A DNA stretch of 54,065 nt from Companilactobacillus insicii (GTDB taxonomy: Bacteria; Bacillota; Bacilli; Lactobacillales; Lactobacillaceae), in contig NZ_RHNU01000016.1 of the NCBI RefSeq assembly GCF_003946015.1, forward strand, positions 1 through 54,065, in the 5' to 3' direction. Positions 31,455 to 41,055 of this stretch are shown piece after piece (the first letter of the stretch is position 1; every line of letters starts with the position of its first letter). The position numbers were made by a program, and so were the translations under genes. Under the pieces are notes generated by a model that saw nothing but the letters and a program-made list of their open reading frames with translations, made no database searches and had not been told where the DNA came from.

Positions 31455-33242
31455 TCAATCCATTGATTGAAGCTCATACAATTCCGAATACAAGCCGCCT
31501 AACTTCAATAGTTCATCATGCGTTCCACGTTCTGCAATTCGACCATGGCTAAGAACTAAAATTTGATCAGCATCTTGAACTGTTGATAACCTGTGTGCAA
31601 TTGCTATAGTAGTCCGATCATCCCTCATCTTTGACAATCCCCGAGTAATACTCTGCTCTGTTTGTGGATCAATATTGGCAGTTGCCTCATCTAAAATCAA
31701 CACTTTAGGATTGCGGACAATCGTTCTGGCGAACGAAATTAGTTGACGTTGGCCAGTTGAGAAGCTACTACCACGTTCAATCACCTTGGCATTATACTTG
31801 TCAGGTAATTTCTCAATAAAACCATCTGCATCAACGAATTTAGCTGCCTGTTGAACTTGTTCATCCGAGATACTGTCATCATACATTCTTATGTTATTAG
31901 CAACGTTCCCATAAAACAAATATGGTTCCTGAATAACTAAACCGAGTTTATCTCGTAATTCTTTAGTTGAATAATCACGTATATCATGGTCATCAATTAA
32001 GATTTGTCCTTCTCCAAATTCATAAAACCTCAACAATATATTAATGATCGAGCTTTTACCACTACCTGTATGACCGACTAAAGCTACGGTCTGCCCCGGT
32101 TTAACTACGAAAGAAATATCTTTTAAAATTGGTTCTCCAGGCACATATGCAAAAGTAACATGGCGAAATTCAATTTTACCTATTTCGATTTTTGCATCAC
32201 TATTTTCATTTTGTGCTGGACTATTTGTCTGATTATCAAATAATTTCATGATCCTATATCCAGCGACCATTCCATCTTGAAAATAAGACATATAGTTCAT
32301 GACATTAGATAACGGATTAAAGAAGTTTTGTTGATACGAAATAAAGGCATAGATCACACCAGCAGCAACAATCGTATGTGTACTCATCAACCCGAATCCA
32401 CCTAATGATATTACTTCAGCTAAAGTAAACATCAAGGTGATAGTTGGATAGAGTAAAAATGAATTAACATTGATCATTTTATTGCGCTGATTAAAATACA
32501 GATTATTTCTGTGTTCAAATTCTGAAATCATTCGTTTTTGTTGTCCGAATTGTTGAATAATATTGATTCCCATCAACGATTCATTCAACTTAGTATTTAT
32601 TTGACTCAAATATTCACGTAAACGCTGGTAAATCTTCGAGCTAAGACGCTGATACAACCAAACCAATAAGTATAGAGCAATAACAAACAACCCCGTTGAT
32701 AATGCCAAGGTCACATTTACTGACAGCATGGCTATAAAGGCCGAGACTATCGAAAAGGCTGCAACTAGAATCATTAAAAATAATGTCCAAAAATCATACA
32801 ATGTTTTTGTATCATTAGTAACCCTAGACACAATCGAACCTGCAGGAGTTTTGTCGAAATAATCCATTCCTAACGTATGAAGCTTATGGAAGAGCTGACT
32901 ACGAATACTCTCCAAAGTTCTTTCTGCACCCATAGAAAATGCAAAATTTTGAATAAATTGTACGACCGCTTTAATAATAGTTCCTATAAAATAAACTACG
33001 GCAAAACCAACAATAACTTGTATGCCCGTATCCTGATGGACTAGGTAGTGATCCATATAATACTGCAATAATCTAGGCAAAATTATATTAATGACACTTA
33101 ATACGACAGCAAATACAATTGCAGTAATGAATTGACGTTTAAAAGCCCAAGCAAAATTAAATAATCTTTTTAAGATATCACGTTGCTGCTTTCTCGAGAG
33201 TGCTTGAATATCGCTAATAGTTTCTTCTTCTTTTTTATCCAC
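31455..33242 (-). CDS. Heterodimeric ABC multidrug exporter, subunit with canonical Walker B (LmrD/BmrD-like)
   Basis: 595 aa, six transmembrane helices then a nucleotide-binding domain. Walker A GHTGSGKSS, Walker B VLILDEAT with the catalytic Glu, and AHRLST with the switch His are intact, but the signature is FSTGQRQ instead of LSGGQ. Together with its partner this gives one working and one degenerate ATP site, as in LmrCD, BmrCD and TM287/288. GTG start at 33242 overlaps the partner's stop by 8 nt, with GGGAGG upstream. Substrate unknown; drugs or lipids are likely. Confidence 0.9.
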   Translation of the reverse strand: MDKKEEETISDIQALSRKQQRDILKRLFNFAWAFKRQFITAIVFAVVLSVINIILPRLLQYYMDHYLVHQDTGIQVIVGFAVVYFIGTIIKAVVQFIQNFAFSMGAERTLESIRSQLFHKLHTLGMDYFDKTPAGSIVSRVTNDTKTLYDFWTLFLMILVAAFSIVSAFIAMLSVNVTLALSTGLFVIALYLLVWLYQRLSSKIYQRLREYLSQINTKLNESLMGINIIQQFGQQKRMISEFEHRNNLYFNQRNKMINVNSFLLYPTITLMFTLAEVISLGGFGLMSTHTIVAAGVIYAFISYQQNFFNPLSNVMNYMSYFQDGMVAGYRIMKLFDNQTNSPAQNENSDAKIEIGKIEFRHVTFAYVPGEPILKDISFVVKPGQTVALVGHTGSGKSSIINILLRFYEFGEGQILIDDHDIRDYSTKELRDKLGLVIQEPYLFYGNVANNIRMYDDSISDEQVQQAAKFVDADGFIEKLPDKYNAKVIERGSSFSTGQRQLISFARTIVRNPKVLILDEATANIDPQTEQSITRGLSKMRDDRTTIAIAHRLSTVQDADQILVLSHGRIAERGTHDELLKLGGLYSELYELQSMD

Positions 33243-34995
33243 GATTGTTCAACCTCCCTTCAATCTCAGCATTCTTTGCTTGTAAATTAAACGTATCATA
33301 ATACCAACCATGATTTGCTAATAACTCTTGATGAGTTCCGTGTTCAATAATAGTTCCTTGATCAATTACTAAAATTTGATCTGCATACTCTACTGAACTC
33401 AATCGACTGGCAGCGATGATTGTTGTTCCATTTAATCTATTTTTTGCGATACGTCGTTCAATATTACGCTCCGTTTTTGAATCAACCGCAGACAAAGAAT
33501 CGTCCAAAATCATTAATTCTGGATCACTTAAAACTGCCCTAGCGATTGCTAAACGTTGTTTTTGACCACCAGATAATGAAACTCCCAACTCACCTACTTG
33601 AGTGTCGTATCCCATTGGCATGTCGTTAATATCATTATCTAAATCCGCTACATGCGCCGCCGCTTCAACTTGATTTTGTATAGCGTCAATATTTGCAAAT
33701 CTAATATTATCGCGAATATTTGTTGAAAATAAAAAGTTAGTCTGTGGTACGTAGCCAATCGTATCTAAATAATTATCCAGCTTAAAATCTCGTATATCAT
33801 GATTACCAACGGTTATTTGTCCATTATAGTGGTCAAAATCACGCATCAGTAATCCAATTATAGTTGATTTACCACCACCAGTTGGTCCAACAATTCCCAT
33901 AGTCTGACTAGGTTTGAGTTCAAAACTAATATCATGTAGTGCAATTGCATTGTCATCTGGATAATGGAATTTTTTTATTTCAAAATCCAAAATCCCACTA
34001 GGTACAGATTTAACCTCATGCTTCGGAGTTACAACTGAAGATTCTTCATCCAGTAATTCAGTAATCCGATCATAACTGGCTGAACCACGTTCCAAAATAT
34101 TAAACAAACTACCAATCGCAAACATTGGCCAAGTTAATTCAGCCATATAGGTAATAAAGGAAACAAGTTCACCTATCGTGATTTGAGAATGTATAACCGC
34201 CAGTCCACCAAGAATTATGGTTATAACATACGATATTCCCATAATTATAGATGTTAATGGATCAAACATGGCATCTAAACGATATGACTTTTTATTAGCC
34301 TTTATATTTTTATCGACATATTTATTGAAATCTTGTTCATCCTGTTTTTCCTGTCCCAAAGCTTTCAGGACTTTTATTCCAACCACACTCTCTTGGGTCT
34401 TATTATTAATACTTGAGAACGCAGCTTGTGATTTCATAAAAGCATCATGAATTTTATTTCCCAATACATTAGCCATAACTGCCAACAGTATCAACGGCAA
34501 GATTGCATAAAATGTTAATTTCCAATCAACAAACATACCCATTGCAAAAATCATTGACAGTCCTGTAATCAACGAGTCTGCTAGCGTCAAAACACCAGGG
34601 CCGGCAACTTCACGGACTGCATCAATATCGTTAGTCGCATGTGCCATCAAATCACCTGTGCGCCATTTTTGATAAAAAGTAGTATCCATCTTCATAAAAT
34701 GACGAAACAACCGATCACGTAAATCACGTTCTAAAACATAAGAACTGCCAAAAATCATTTTCTGCCAGACAAATCTTAACAGATAGCCTAAGACAGCTAC
34801 CAAAACTAATAAAACCAAATTCATCATTAAAAAACTAATTGTTAATGTCCTCTTGCTGACGGTATCAACTACCACACCAACTATACGTGGAGGTATCACA
34901 TTGCACGCAGCAACTAATAATAGTGCCAAGACTCCCAGTGAATACTGCTTCCAACGATGCTTAAAAAACCAACCTAATCTAGAAAAAATCCCCAT
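33235..34995 (-). CDS. Heterodimeric ABC multidrug exporter, subunit with degenerate Walker B (LmrC/BmrC-like)
   Basis: 586 aa, six transmembrane helices and a nucleotide-binding domain. The signature LSGGQKQRLAIARA is canonical, but the Walker B is LMILDDSLSAVD with Asp in place of the catalytic Glu, and the switch segment reads IIAASRLSSV with Ser in place of His. This is the expected complement of the downstream subunit. ATG start with AGGTG. The upstream region has a promoter with an unusual 19-bp spacer and a MerR-like dyad. Confidence 0.9.
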   Translation of the reverse strand: MGIFSRLGWFFKHRWKQYSLGVLALLLVAACNVIPPRIVGVVVDTVSKRTLTISFLMMNLVLLVLVAVLGYLLRFVWQKMIFGSSYVLERDLRDRLFRHFMKMDTTFYQKWRTGDLMAHATNDIDAVREVAGPGVLTLADSLITGLSMIFAMGMFVDWKLTFYAILPLILLAVMANVLGNKIHDAFMKSQAAFSSINNKTQESVVGIKVLKALGQEKQDEQDFNKYVDKNIKANKKSYRLDAMFDPLTSIIMGISYVITIILGGLAVIHSQITIGELVSFITYMAELTWPMFAIGSLFNILERGSASYDRITELLDEESSVVTPKHEVKSVPSGILDFEIKKFHYPDDNAIALHDISFELKPSQTMGIVGPTGGGKSTIIGLLMRDFDHYNGQITVGNHDIRDFKLDNYLDTIGYVPQTNFLFSTNIRDNIRFANIDAIQNQVEAAAHVADLDNDINDMPMGYDTQVGELGVSLSGGQKQRLAIARAVLSDPELMILDDSLSAVDSKTERNIERRIAKNRLNGTTIIAASRLSSVEYADQILVIDQGTIIEHGTHQELLANHGWYYDTFNLQAKNAEIEGRLNNRG

Positions 34996-35031
34996 ATTGT
35001 TTCACCTATCATTAAAAATTCGATACCTCTT

Positions 35032-35062
35032 ACTTTACACCTTCAAGTGAACTTTATGGCAA
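35032..35062 (-). promoter_or_regulatory. ABC exporter promoter with 19-bp spacer and MerR-like operator
   Basis: On the minus strand TTGCCA (35062-35057) and TAAAGT (35037-35032) are separated by 19 nt. The spacer contains AAGTTCACTTGAAGGT, the right half of a dyad (ACTTGAAGGT) with a decayed left half (CCATAAAGT). A 19-20 bp spacer holding a dyad is the hallmark of MerR-family activation. No merR gene lies in the window. Confidence 0.55.
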
Positions 35063-35063
35063 C

Positions 35064-35093
35064 AAAAAAGATCACATCATAAATGATGCGATC
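35064..35093 (-). terminator. Terminator of the murF-cshA-acpS-alr region
   Basis: GATCgCATCAT (35093-35083) and ATGATGtGATC (35080-35070) on the minus strand form an 11-bp stem with one mismatch, followed by T6. It lies just after alr and directly abuts the exporter promoter. Confidence 0.85.
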
Positions 35094-35104
35094 AAATATA
35101 AAAT

Positions 35105-36217
35105 TTATTTAACATATCTTCTAGGTAATCTCTCACTCAACGAACAAAGAATTTCATAATTAATTGTTCCTGCATATTGAGCAACATCAGTAGCAGTGAT
35201 TTCGTCATCACCATCTTTACCAATCAATGTAACTTTGCTACCTACTGGCATTTTTTCAGGTAATTTAACCATAAACTGATCCATACATACTCTTCCGACA
35301 ATTGGGCAACGTTTGCCATTGACCAGAACTTCAAATCCCTGCATGCGACGTAACCAACCATCAGCATATCCCATTGGAACAGTTCCAATCCATTCTGAAT
35401 CGTCGCTGGTATACGTTGCTCCGTATCCAACACTGTCACCTTTGTTAATTTGTTTAACAAAGACTAATTCAGAATATAAACTCAAAGCCGGTTTCAATTC
35501 ATATGGTAATTTTGTAATATCGGTTTGTGAAGGATTCAAACCATAAAGAGCAATACCATCACGAACCAAGTTAACTGCCAAATCTTGGTGCCAGAGTGCG
35601 GTTGCTGAATTGGCACAATGAACATACTTGAATTTGATTGGCAAATCAGTTGTCATTTCTTTAAAACGACTAACTTGTTTTTCAAAGTATGTTTCATCCG
35701 GATTATCAGCTGTAGCAAAGTGAGTAAATAATCCTTCTGCAACGAAATTATTACTATGTTCTTTTAAGTAGTTACAGGCGTCTATCAAATCGGACTTTTC
35801 TCTGAATCCGATACGTCCCATGCCGCTATCAATTCCTAAATGAACTTTTAAACCATTAACTTTGGACTCAACAGCTTGTTCAAGCCATTCCAGACTACCC
35901 ACAGTTAACGAAATATCGGCATCTGCGGCAATTTTAGCATTATTTACACCAGTTATACCTAGAACCAAAATTGGAACCTTAACGCCGCTATCACGAATTT
36001 CTAGCCCTTCATCCAGCGTTGCAACACACAAACCACTAGCGCCGTATTCTAATTCAGCAGTAGCCACGGCTACTAGTCCATGACCATAGGCGTTTGCTTT
36101 TACAACAGCAAAAACATTCGTACCTTTTGGCACTGAATTCAATTCGTTTTGCAGATTTTCCTTTAAATTACTTAAATTGACCTCGACATATGCGGGGCGA
36201 TGGATTGATGGTAACAT
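35105..36217 (-). CDS. alr: Alanine racemase
   Basis: PLP enzyme making D-alanine for peptidoglycan and teichoic acids. 370 aa; the PLP Lys is Lys40 in VVKANAYGHG and the second catalytic residue is the Tyr of SVGYGATYTS. GIDSGMGRIGF and CMDQFMV are further family segments. ATG start with GGAGG. It follows acpS by 28 nt, the usual acpS-alr pairing of Bacilli. Confidence 0.97.
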   Translation of the reverse strand: MLPSIHRPAYVEVNLSNLKENLQNELNSVPKGTNVFAVVKANAYGHGLVAVATAELEYGASGLCVATLDEGLEIRDSGVKVPILVLGITGVNNAKIAADADISLTVGSLEWLEQAVESKVNGLKVHLGIDSGMGRIGFREKSDLIDACNYLKEHSNNFVAEGLFTHFATADNPDETYFEKQVSRFKEMTTDLPIKFKYVHCANSATALWHQDLAVNLVRDGIALYGLNPSQTDITKLPYELKPALSLYSELVFVKQINKGDSVGYGATYTSDDSEWIGTVPMGYADGWLRRMQGFEVLVNGKRCPIVGRVCMDQFMVKLPEKMPVGSKVTLIGKDGDDEITATDVAQYAGTINYEILCSLSERLPRRYVK

Positions 36218-36244
36218 GTGATACCTCCTAAAAGTTACAAATAA

Positions 36245-36613
36245 CTATTCCGGTTTGTTAACATCCTCAATAATAACCTCCGTTATTACTAATTCATCCG
36301 TGTCGGAAATAGAAATTTGAATGTTTCCCTCAAAAATATCCGTTTTAATATATGGTTGACCGGACTCATAATTTAAAACACTTAAGTCGTGAAATCCAAT
36401 CTTACCTAAACCCGTTCCCATTGCTTTAGTGAAAGATTCCTTAGCTGAAAACCTACCTGTCAAATAAGTCATTTGAGCTTTTTCAGTCTTCTTAGTTAAG
36501 AATACCGCCATTTCTTCACTTGTCAAAATTTTATCGGCAAATCTAGGATGTCGACCGTAGATCTTACGAACTCGATCGATTTCCGCAATGTCTACTCCTA
36601 GTCCTTTTATCAT
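36245..36613 (-). CDS. acpS: Holo-[acyl-carrier-protein] synthase
   Basis: Transfers 4'-phosphopantetheine from CoA to apo-ACP. 122 aa from ATG 36613 (MIKGLGVDIAEIDRV), with GGAGAG upstream; the open frame to 36655 adds 14 residues through the preceding terminator and is not family-like. GVDIAEIDRV holds the Mg-binding Asp and GRFSAKESFTKAMGTG the catalytic Glu/Lys segment. Confidence 0.95.
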   Translation of the reverse strand: MIKGLGVDIAEIDRVRKIYGRHPRFADKILTSEEMAVFLTKKTEKAQMTYLTGRFSAKESFTKAMGTGLGKIGFHDLSVLNYESGQPYIKTDIFEGNIQISISDTDELVITEVIIEDVNKPE

Positions 36614-36637
36614 AATATCTCTCCACATTTTTTTTTG

Positions 36638-36671
36638 AAAAAAAAGACAAAGCAAAATTAATCACCTTGTC
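36638..36671 (-). terminator. Terminator after cshA
   Basis: GACAAGG (36671-36665) pairs imperfectly with CTTTGTC (36652-36646) on the minus strand and is followed by T8. It is a modest hairpin that may let some transcripts continue into acpS-alr. Confidence 0.55.
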
Positions 36672-36726
36672 CCTCAGTACTTATATTATAAAACAAATGT
36701 TTTATTTTCCAAATATCTACGTCAAA

Positions 36727-38259
36727 TTATAGATTTGTTCTAATCTTAAAACTCTTCTTTGATTGACCTTTTGATTTGGCAGAATTATTTCTATTGTCAT
36801 GACGCTTCTCGCCTGACTTGCCACCACGGTGATCATCACGTCTTCTTGAATGATGGTTTCCACCACCATTACGATTACGATCATGGCCATAACGTCCACG
36901 TCTACCATGACCAGAACGACTACGACTAACCTTACGTGAAGGAAGTGGTCTTTCTGGAGCAATCTTAACAGGGACACTTTCAGCATCTTTAATAGTTGTG
37001 CTTAAGTAAACCTTAACTAAATCTTCAGCTGAATATTCTTCTAACAATTGCTTAACAGCATCGTTAAAGCGATCTAAGTTCTTATCAGCACCAAGAGTAT
37101 TCTTAACTTCCTCTTTAACTGCTTCTAATTGTCCCTTAAGAACTTCAGTATCAGTAGGTGGAGCTAAAGGCTTCATGCGCTTCTTAGTTAGATTCTCAAT
37201 AGTACGTAAGTAACCCATTTCGTTAGGAGTTACAAACGTTACAGAAACACCAGAGTGTCCGGCACGACCTGTACGGCCAATACGGTGAACATAACTATCA
37301 GGATCTTGAGGGATGTCATAGTTATAAACATGTGACACACCAGAAATATCCAATCCACGAGCAGCAACATCAGTTGCAACAAGGAATTCTAGCTTTCCAG
37401 CTTTGAATTTACGAAGTACGCTAGTACGTTTGTCTTGTGACAAATCACCATGTAGTCCTTCAGCGTTGTAACCACGAGCTTGTAATCCTCGTGTTAATTC
37501 ATCAACACGACGCTTTGTTCTACCAAAGATCAATGCTAATTCTGGTCCTTGAACATCGAAGATTCTTGTCATAAGATCAAACTTCTCAAAGTCACGGGCT
37601 TTAACAAAGTATTGATCAATCTTGTCAGCAGTTAATTCTTTTGACTTAATCTTAACAATTTTTGGTTCTGTCATGAATTTGTCAGCAATACGCATAATTG
37701 GCTTAGGCATTGTTGCTGAGAACAATAGAGTTTGGTGTTTATTAGGAACATTTGAAAGAATGCTTTCAATATCTTCAACAAATCCCATATCTAGCATTTC
37801 ATCGGCTTCATCTAGAACAACTGTCTTAACGTTACCTAATTTTAGAGTGTGTCTGTTGATATGATCGAGCATACGACCTGGAGTACCAACAACAATATTA
37901 GGATGGTTCTTTAAGGCACGAATTTGTCTTCTAATATCAGAGCCACCATAAACTGATTGAACTCTGACTTTTTTATCGCGACCTAATCTGTACAACTCTT
38001 CCTGAGTTTGAATGGCTAATTCTCTAGTAGGTGAGATAATTAGCGCTTGAATATCTGTAGATGACATATCAATGGCATCTAGAATTGGAAGTCCAAAAGC
38101 AGCGGTTTTACCTGTACCTGTTTGAGCTTGTCCAATTACATCATCACCGGATAATACCAGTGGGATAGTTTGAGCTTGGATGGGAGTAGTTTCTTCAAAA
38201 CCAGCCTCATCTACAGCTTGTAGTAACTTTGAATCTAAATTTAATTCACTAAATTTCAC
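36727..38259 (-). CDS. cshA: DEAD-box ATP-dependent RNA helicase CshA
   Basis: 510 aa RNA helicase of ribosome assembly and mRNA turnover. Motifs: Q motif, AQTGTGKT at 45-52, [25 protein letters not shown]. The C-terminus is basic and rich in Arg, Gly, His and Asn ([12 protein letters not shown]), as in cold-shock CshA proteins. I choose GTG 38259 ([16 protein letters not shown]) because GGAGG lies 6 nt upstream and the start aligns with the family; the open frame to 38301 would begin inside the promoter. Confidence 0.95.
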   Translation of the reverse strand: MKFSELNLDSKLLQAVDEAGFEETTPIQAQTIPLVLSGDDVIGQAQTGTGKTAAFGLPILDAIDMSSTDIQALIISPTRELAIQTQEELYRLGRDKKVRVQSVYGGSDIRRQIRALKNHPNIVVGTPGRMLDHINRHTLKLGNVKTVVLDEADEMLDMGFVEDIESILSNVPNKHQTLLFSATMPKPIMRIADKFMTEPKIVKIKSKELTADKIDQYFVKARDFEKFDLMTRIFDVQGPELALIFGRTKRRVDELTRGLQARGYNAEGLHGDLSQDKRTSVLRKFKAGKLEFLVATDVAARGLDISGVSHVYNYDIPQDPDSYVHRIGRTGRAGHSGVSVTFVTPNEMGYLRTIENLTKKRMKPLAPPTDTEVLKGQLEAVKEEVKNTLGADKNLDRFNDAVKQLLEEYSAEDLVKVYLSTTIKDAESVPVKIAPERPLPSRKVSRSRSGHGRRGRYGHDRNRNGGGNHHSRRRDDHRGGKSGEKRHDNRNNSAKSKGQSKKSFKIRTNL

Positions 38260-38300
38260 AAAAATCCTCCAGTTGTTACGCGTTAAAATCACAATTGGCA

Positions 38301-38329
38301 ACTATAACACGTTCTTCAATCATTCTCAA
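38301..38329 (-). promoter_or_regulatory. cshA promoter
   Basis: TTGAGA (38329-38324) and TATAGT (38306-38301) on the minus strand with ideal 17-nt spacing, 41 nt before the GTG start and just after the murF stop. Confidence 0.7.
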
Positions 38330-38340
38330 ATAACACACTC

Positions 38341-39705
38341 TTATACTAATTTACTTAATACGTTCTCTAAATGAATGCCATGACTTGCCTTTAATAAGAC
38401 AGTGTCACTTGAGTTTATTTCTTTTTCTAAATCATTCGTTAGTTCCGTTAATTGATCCTTGCTATACCAAGTTAAATCTTCATCAGCATATTTTTGATCC
38501 AACTTAGCTTTCAGAGCCTTCATTTCATCCCCTACAAGATAAACTTTTGCAAAGTCCCTTGTATTGATGTGGTCCGCAAGTGATTCGTGCAAATGTTTTG
38601 ATGCACTACCGAGTTCCAGCATGTCTCCTAGAACGACGACCTTACGTCCAGGGGTTGAAATCTTTTTGAGACTTTCCAGAACCTCAATTGCAGCAGTCGG
38701 GTTTGAGTTGTATACATCACTTAAAATGTCTGCGCCATTTTTTGCTTTTAACCATTCTGTTCGATTCTCGGTAACATATAGGTCAGCCAAAGCTTTTGCC
38801 ATAGCCTCTGGCTTAACATGAAGGGCTTGACCAACTAAAATTGCAGCCAAGGCATTCTTAACATTATATTCGCCCATCATCGGAATATCAAACTCTAAGT
38901 CTGGCCAAAGGTTAGTTTTGAACGAAGTTCTCGACTTTCCAGCCTTTATTGACGTAGCGTAAAGCGTATTCACATCTTTTTTTCCAAAAGTTAATTTTCT
39001 TTGTTCAACTTTTTGAGCACGTTCAGTCAATAATGGTTCATCGCCATCATAAATAAACTTGCCATCTTCTTGTAAATGATCGACAATCTCCATCTTTGCA
39101 TCAGCAATTTTGTCGCGTGTACCAAAGAATTCGATATGTGCTTCACCGATCATAGTAATTACAGAGATATCTGGATTAGCTAAGCTACTTAAATGATCAA
39201 TCTGACCTGGACGATCCATTCCCATTTCTACCACTAATACTTCAGTATTGATCGGCATATTTAAAATAGTAAATGGAACCCCAATTTCGTTATTAAAGTT
39301 CATTGGCGTTTTAGCCACATTATTATTACTGGCCAAAATTGCGACAATCATGTCTTTGGTAGTTGTCTTACCGTTACTGCCAGTCACTGCGACAACCTTT
39401 GGATTAACCTTTGCCAAATAATACTTTGCAAGTACTTCAAAAGCCGTGGAAACATTCTTAACTACGACATATGGAATCTCTTTATTAGGGATTTCATGAT
39501 CACTCTGCCAAATGGTTGCACTTACTCCATTAGAAATAGCACTGTTAATAAATTCATGTCCATCACGGTCACCCTTTAATGGAAAGAACAAATCTCCTTT
39601 TTTTGCTTTGCGACTGTCAAAGCAAACCCCAGTAACCTCTACATCTGGAACAGTATCAACGTCTATTTTTAAAGCAGAATAAACTTCTTTTAACTTCATT
39701 TTCAT
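38341..39705 (-). CDS. murF: UDP-N-acetylmuramoyl-tripeptide--D-alanyl-D-alanine ligase
   Basis: Adds the D-Ala-D-Ala dipeptide to UDP-MurNAc-tripeptide. 454 aa Mur ligase with P-loop VAVTGSNGKTTTKDM near 110, conserved MNFNNEIGVPFT, and EMGMDRPGQI, plus the C-terminal domain with DVYNSNP. ATG 39705 is followed by a second ATG two codons on (39699), either of which fits GGGGAAA upstream. Together with alr it supplies late cytoplasmic wall precursors. Confidence 0.96.
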   Translation of the reverse strand: MKMKLKEVYSALKIDVDTVPDVEVTGVCFDSRKAKKGDLFFPLKGDRDGHEFINSAISNGVSATIWQSDHEIPNKEIPYVVVKNVSTAFEVLAKYYLAKVNPKVVAVTGSNGKTTTKDMIVAILASNNNVAKTPMNFNNEIGVPFTILNMPINTEVLVVEMGMDRPGQIDHLSSLANPDISVITMIGEAHIEFFGTRDKIADAKMEIVDHLQEDGKFIYDGDEPLLTERAQKVEQRKLTFGKKDVNTLYATSIKAGKSRTSFKTNLWPDLEFDIPMMGEYNVKNALAAILVGQALHVKPEAMAKALADLYVTENRTEWLKAKNGADILSDVYNSNPTAAIEVLESLKKISTPGRKVVVLGDMLELGSASKHLHESLADHINTRDFAKVYLVGDEMKALKAKLDQKYADEDLTWYSKDQLTELTNDLEKEINSSDTVLLKASHGIHLENVLSKLV

Positions 39706-39746
39706 GAATATTTTTCCCCAATTCTGAAAAATTATTTTAATTCTTC

Positions 39747-39777
39747 CTAAATAAAAAGAGTATAGTATTATATTTAG
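39747..39777 (+). promoter_or_regulatory. Promoter region of the MFS gene with inverted repeat
   Basis: TATAGT (39761-39766) is a likely -10 with a weak -35 (TTAATT, 39737-39742). It is flanked by CTAAATA (39747-39753) and TATTTAG (39771-39777), an inverted repeat in operator-like position. Confidence 0.4.
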
Positions 39778-39794
39778 AAAGGAATTGATGCACT

Positions 39795-41021
39795 ATGACA
39801 TCTAAATCAACAAAAGTACCGGAAGAAAATAGTTACTGGAAACGTAACTTAAAAGTTCTTTGGTTCAGTACTTTTATGACAGGTATTGGCTTTAGTATGA
39901 TAACACCCTTTTTGCCATTATACATTAATCAATTAGGGAATTTCACAAAAAATCAACTTGTCATTTGGAATGGTATTGCATTTTCTTCAACTTTCTTGGT
40001 TATGGCAATTGTTTCACCTATCTGGGGAAAAATTGCTGATCGTAGAGGCCGCAAGCTAATGCTTATCCGGGCAGCACTCGGTATGGCTATTGTAATTACG
40101 CTTCAAGCCTTTGCAACAGCCGCCTGGCAAATCGTCGTCCTAAGACTATTGCAGGGTGTCTTTTCAGGATTTGTAAGTAATGCGAATACTTTGATTGCAT
40201 CTACCGCTCCAAGATCAGAAAGTGGTAAAGCACTGGGAACTTTAAACACCGGTGTTATATCAGGAACCTTACTTGGTCCTTTAGTTGGTGGTGTAATTGC
40301 ACAATACCTTGGGTATAGAATTCCATTTATGGTAACTGGATCACTCTTATTCTTGGCATTTATATTAGTCACTATTTTTATTAAGGAGGACTTCACTCCT
40401 ATTGCAAAAGGTGAAGAAGCTTCCACTAAAGAAATATTCCAAAAATTAAAGAATCCTAACTTAATCTTAGCAATGTTCGTTACAACCATGATAATTCAAA
40501 CATCTAATAACTCTATCAATCCAATCATCAGTTTGTACGTTAAACAACTAATGCACGGATCTGATAAAGTTACACTAATTGCCGGTGTCGTGGCTGCTGT
40601 ACCAGGTATAGCTAACATCATAGCAGCGCCTCGTTTTGGTGCACTTGGTGATCGTATTGGTACTGGCAAAATATTGATCGGTGGTTTGATTTTCGCCGTT
40701 TTAGTATACATCCCTCAAGCATTTGTAACTAATGTTTGGCAATTGGCTACGTTAAGATTTTTCGTAGGTATATCCGATGCATGTTTAGTTCCACAAGTTC
40801 AGACACTACTTGCAAAATATACTGATGCAAAATACACCGGTAGAATATTCGGATATAATCAGTCATTCCAGTCAGTCGGGAACGTCTGTGGTCCTCTACT
40901 TGGATCATTCATTTCCAGCACCCTGAGCTACTCAGCTGTCTTCATTAGTACAAGTATCTTAGCCGGTATTAACCTAGCTTGGGTATCAACACATTTAAAG
41001 TCAAAAAAAGCACAAAAATAA
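39795..41021 (+). CDS. MFS transporter, DHA1-type multidrug efflux
   Basis: 408 aa with 12 predicted transmembrane helices. The loop 2-3 motif GKIADRRGRKLMLI (about 76-89) and motif C-like GVISGTLLGPLVGG (about 150-165) mark a drug:H+ antiporter of the 12-helix family. Repeat of the fold is visible in the second half (FGALGDRIGTGKIL). Specific substrate cannot be read. AAAGGAA precedes ATG. It is a monocistronic gene convergent with rpmE2; its stop codon lies inside the shared terminator. Confidence 0.88.
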   Translation: MTSKSTKVPEENSYWKRNLKVLWFSTFMTGIGFSMITPFLPLYINQLGNFTKNQLVIWNGIAFSSTFLVMAIVSPIWGKIADRRGRKLMLIRAALGMAIVITLQAFATAAWQIVVLRLLQGVFSGFVSNANTLIASTAPRSESGKALGTLNTGVISGTLLGPLVGGVIAQYLGYRIPFMVTGSLLFLAFILVTIFIKEDFTPIAKGEEASTKEIFQKLKNPNLILAMFVTTMIIQTSNNSINPIISLYVKQLMHGSDKVTLIAGVVAAVPGIANIIAAPRFGALGDRIGTGKILIGGLIFAVLVYIPQAFVTNVWQLATLRFFVGISDACLVPQVQTLLAKYTDAKYTGRIFGYNQSFQSVGNVCGPLLGSFISSTLSYSAVFISTSILAGINLAWVSTHLKSKKAQK

Positions 41022-41055
41022 AAAGCCTCCTAATAAAGGATGGCTTTTTATTTTT
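41014..41055. terminator. Bidirectional terminator holding both stop codons
   Basis: AAAAATAAAAAGCC (41014-41027) pairs perfectly with GGCTTTTTATTTTT (41042-41055), with a further TCC/GGA inside. The TAA of the MFS gene (41019-41021) and the TAA of rpmE2 (41050-41048) are both within the stem. Confidence 0.85.
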
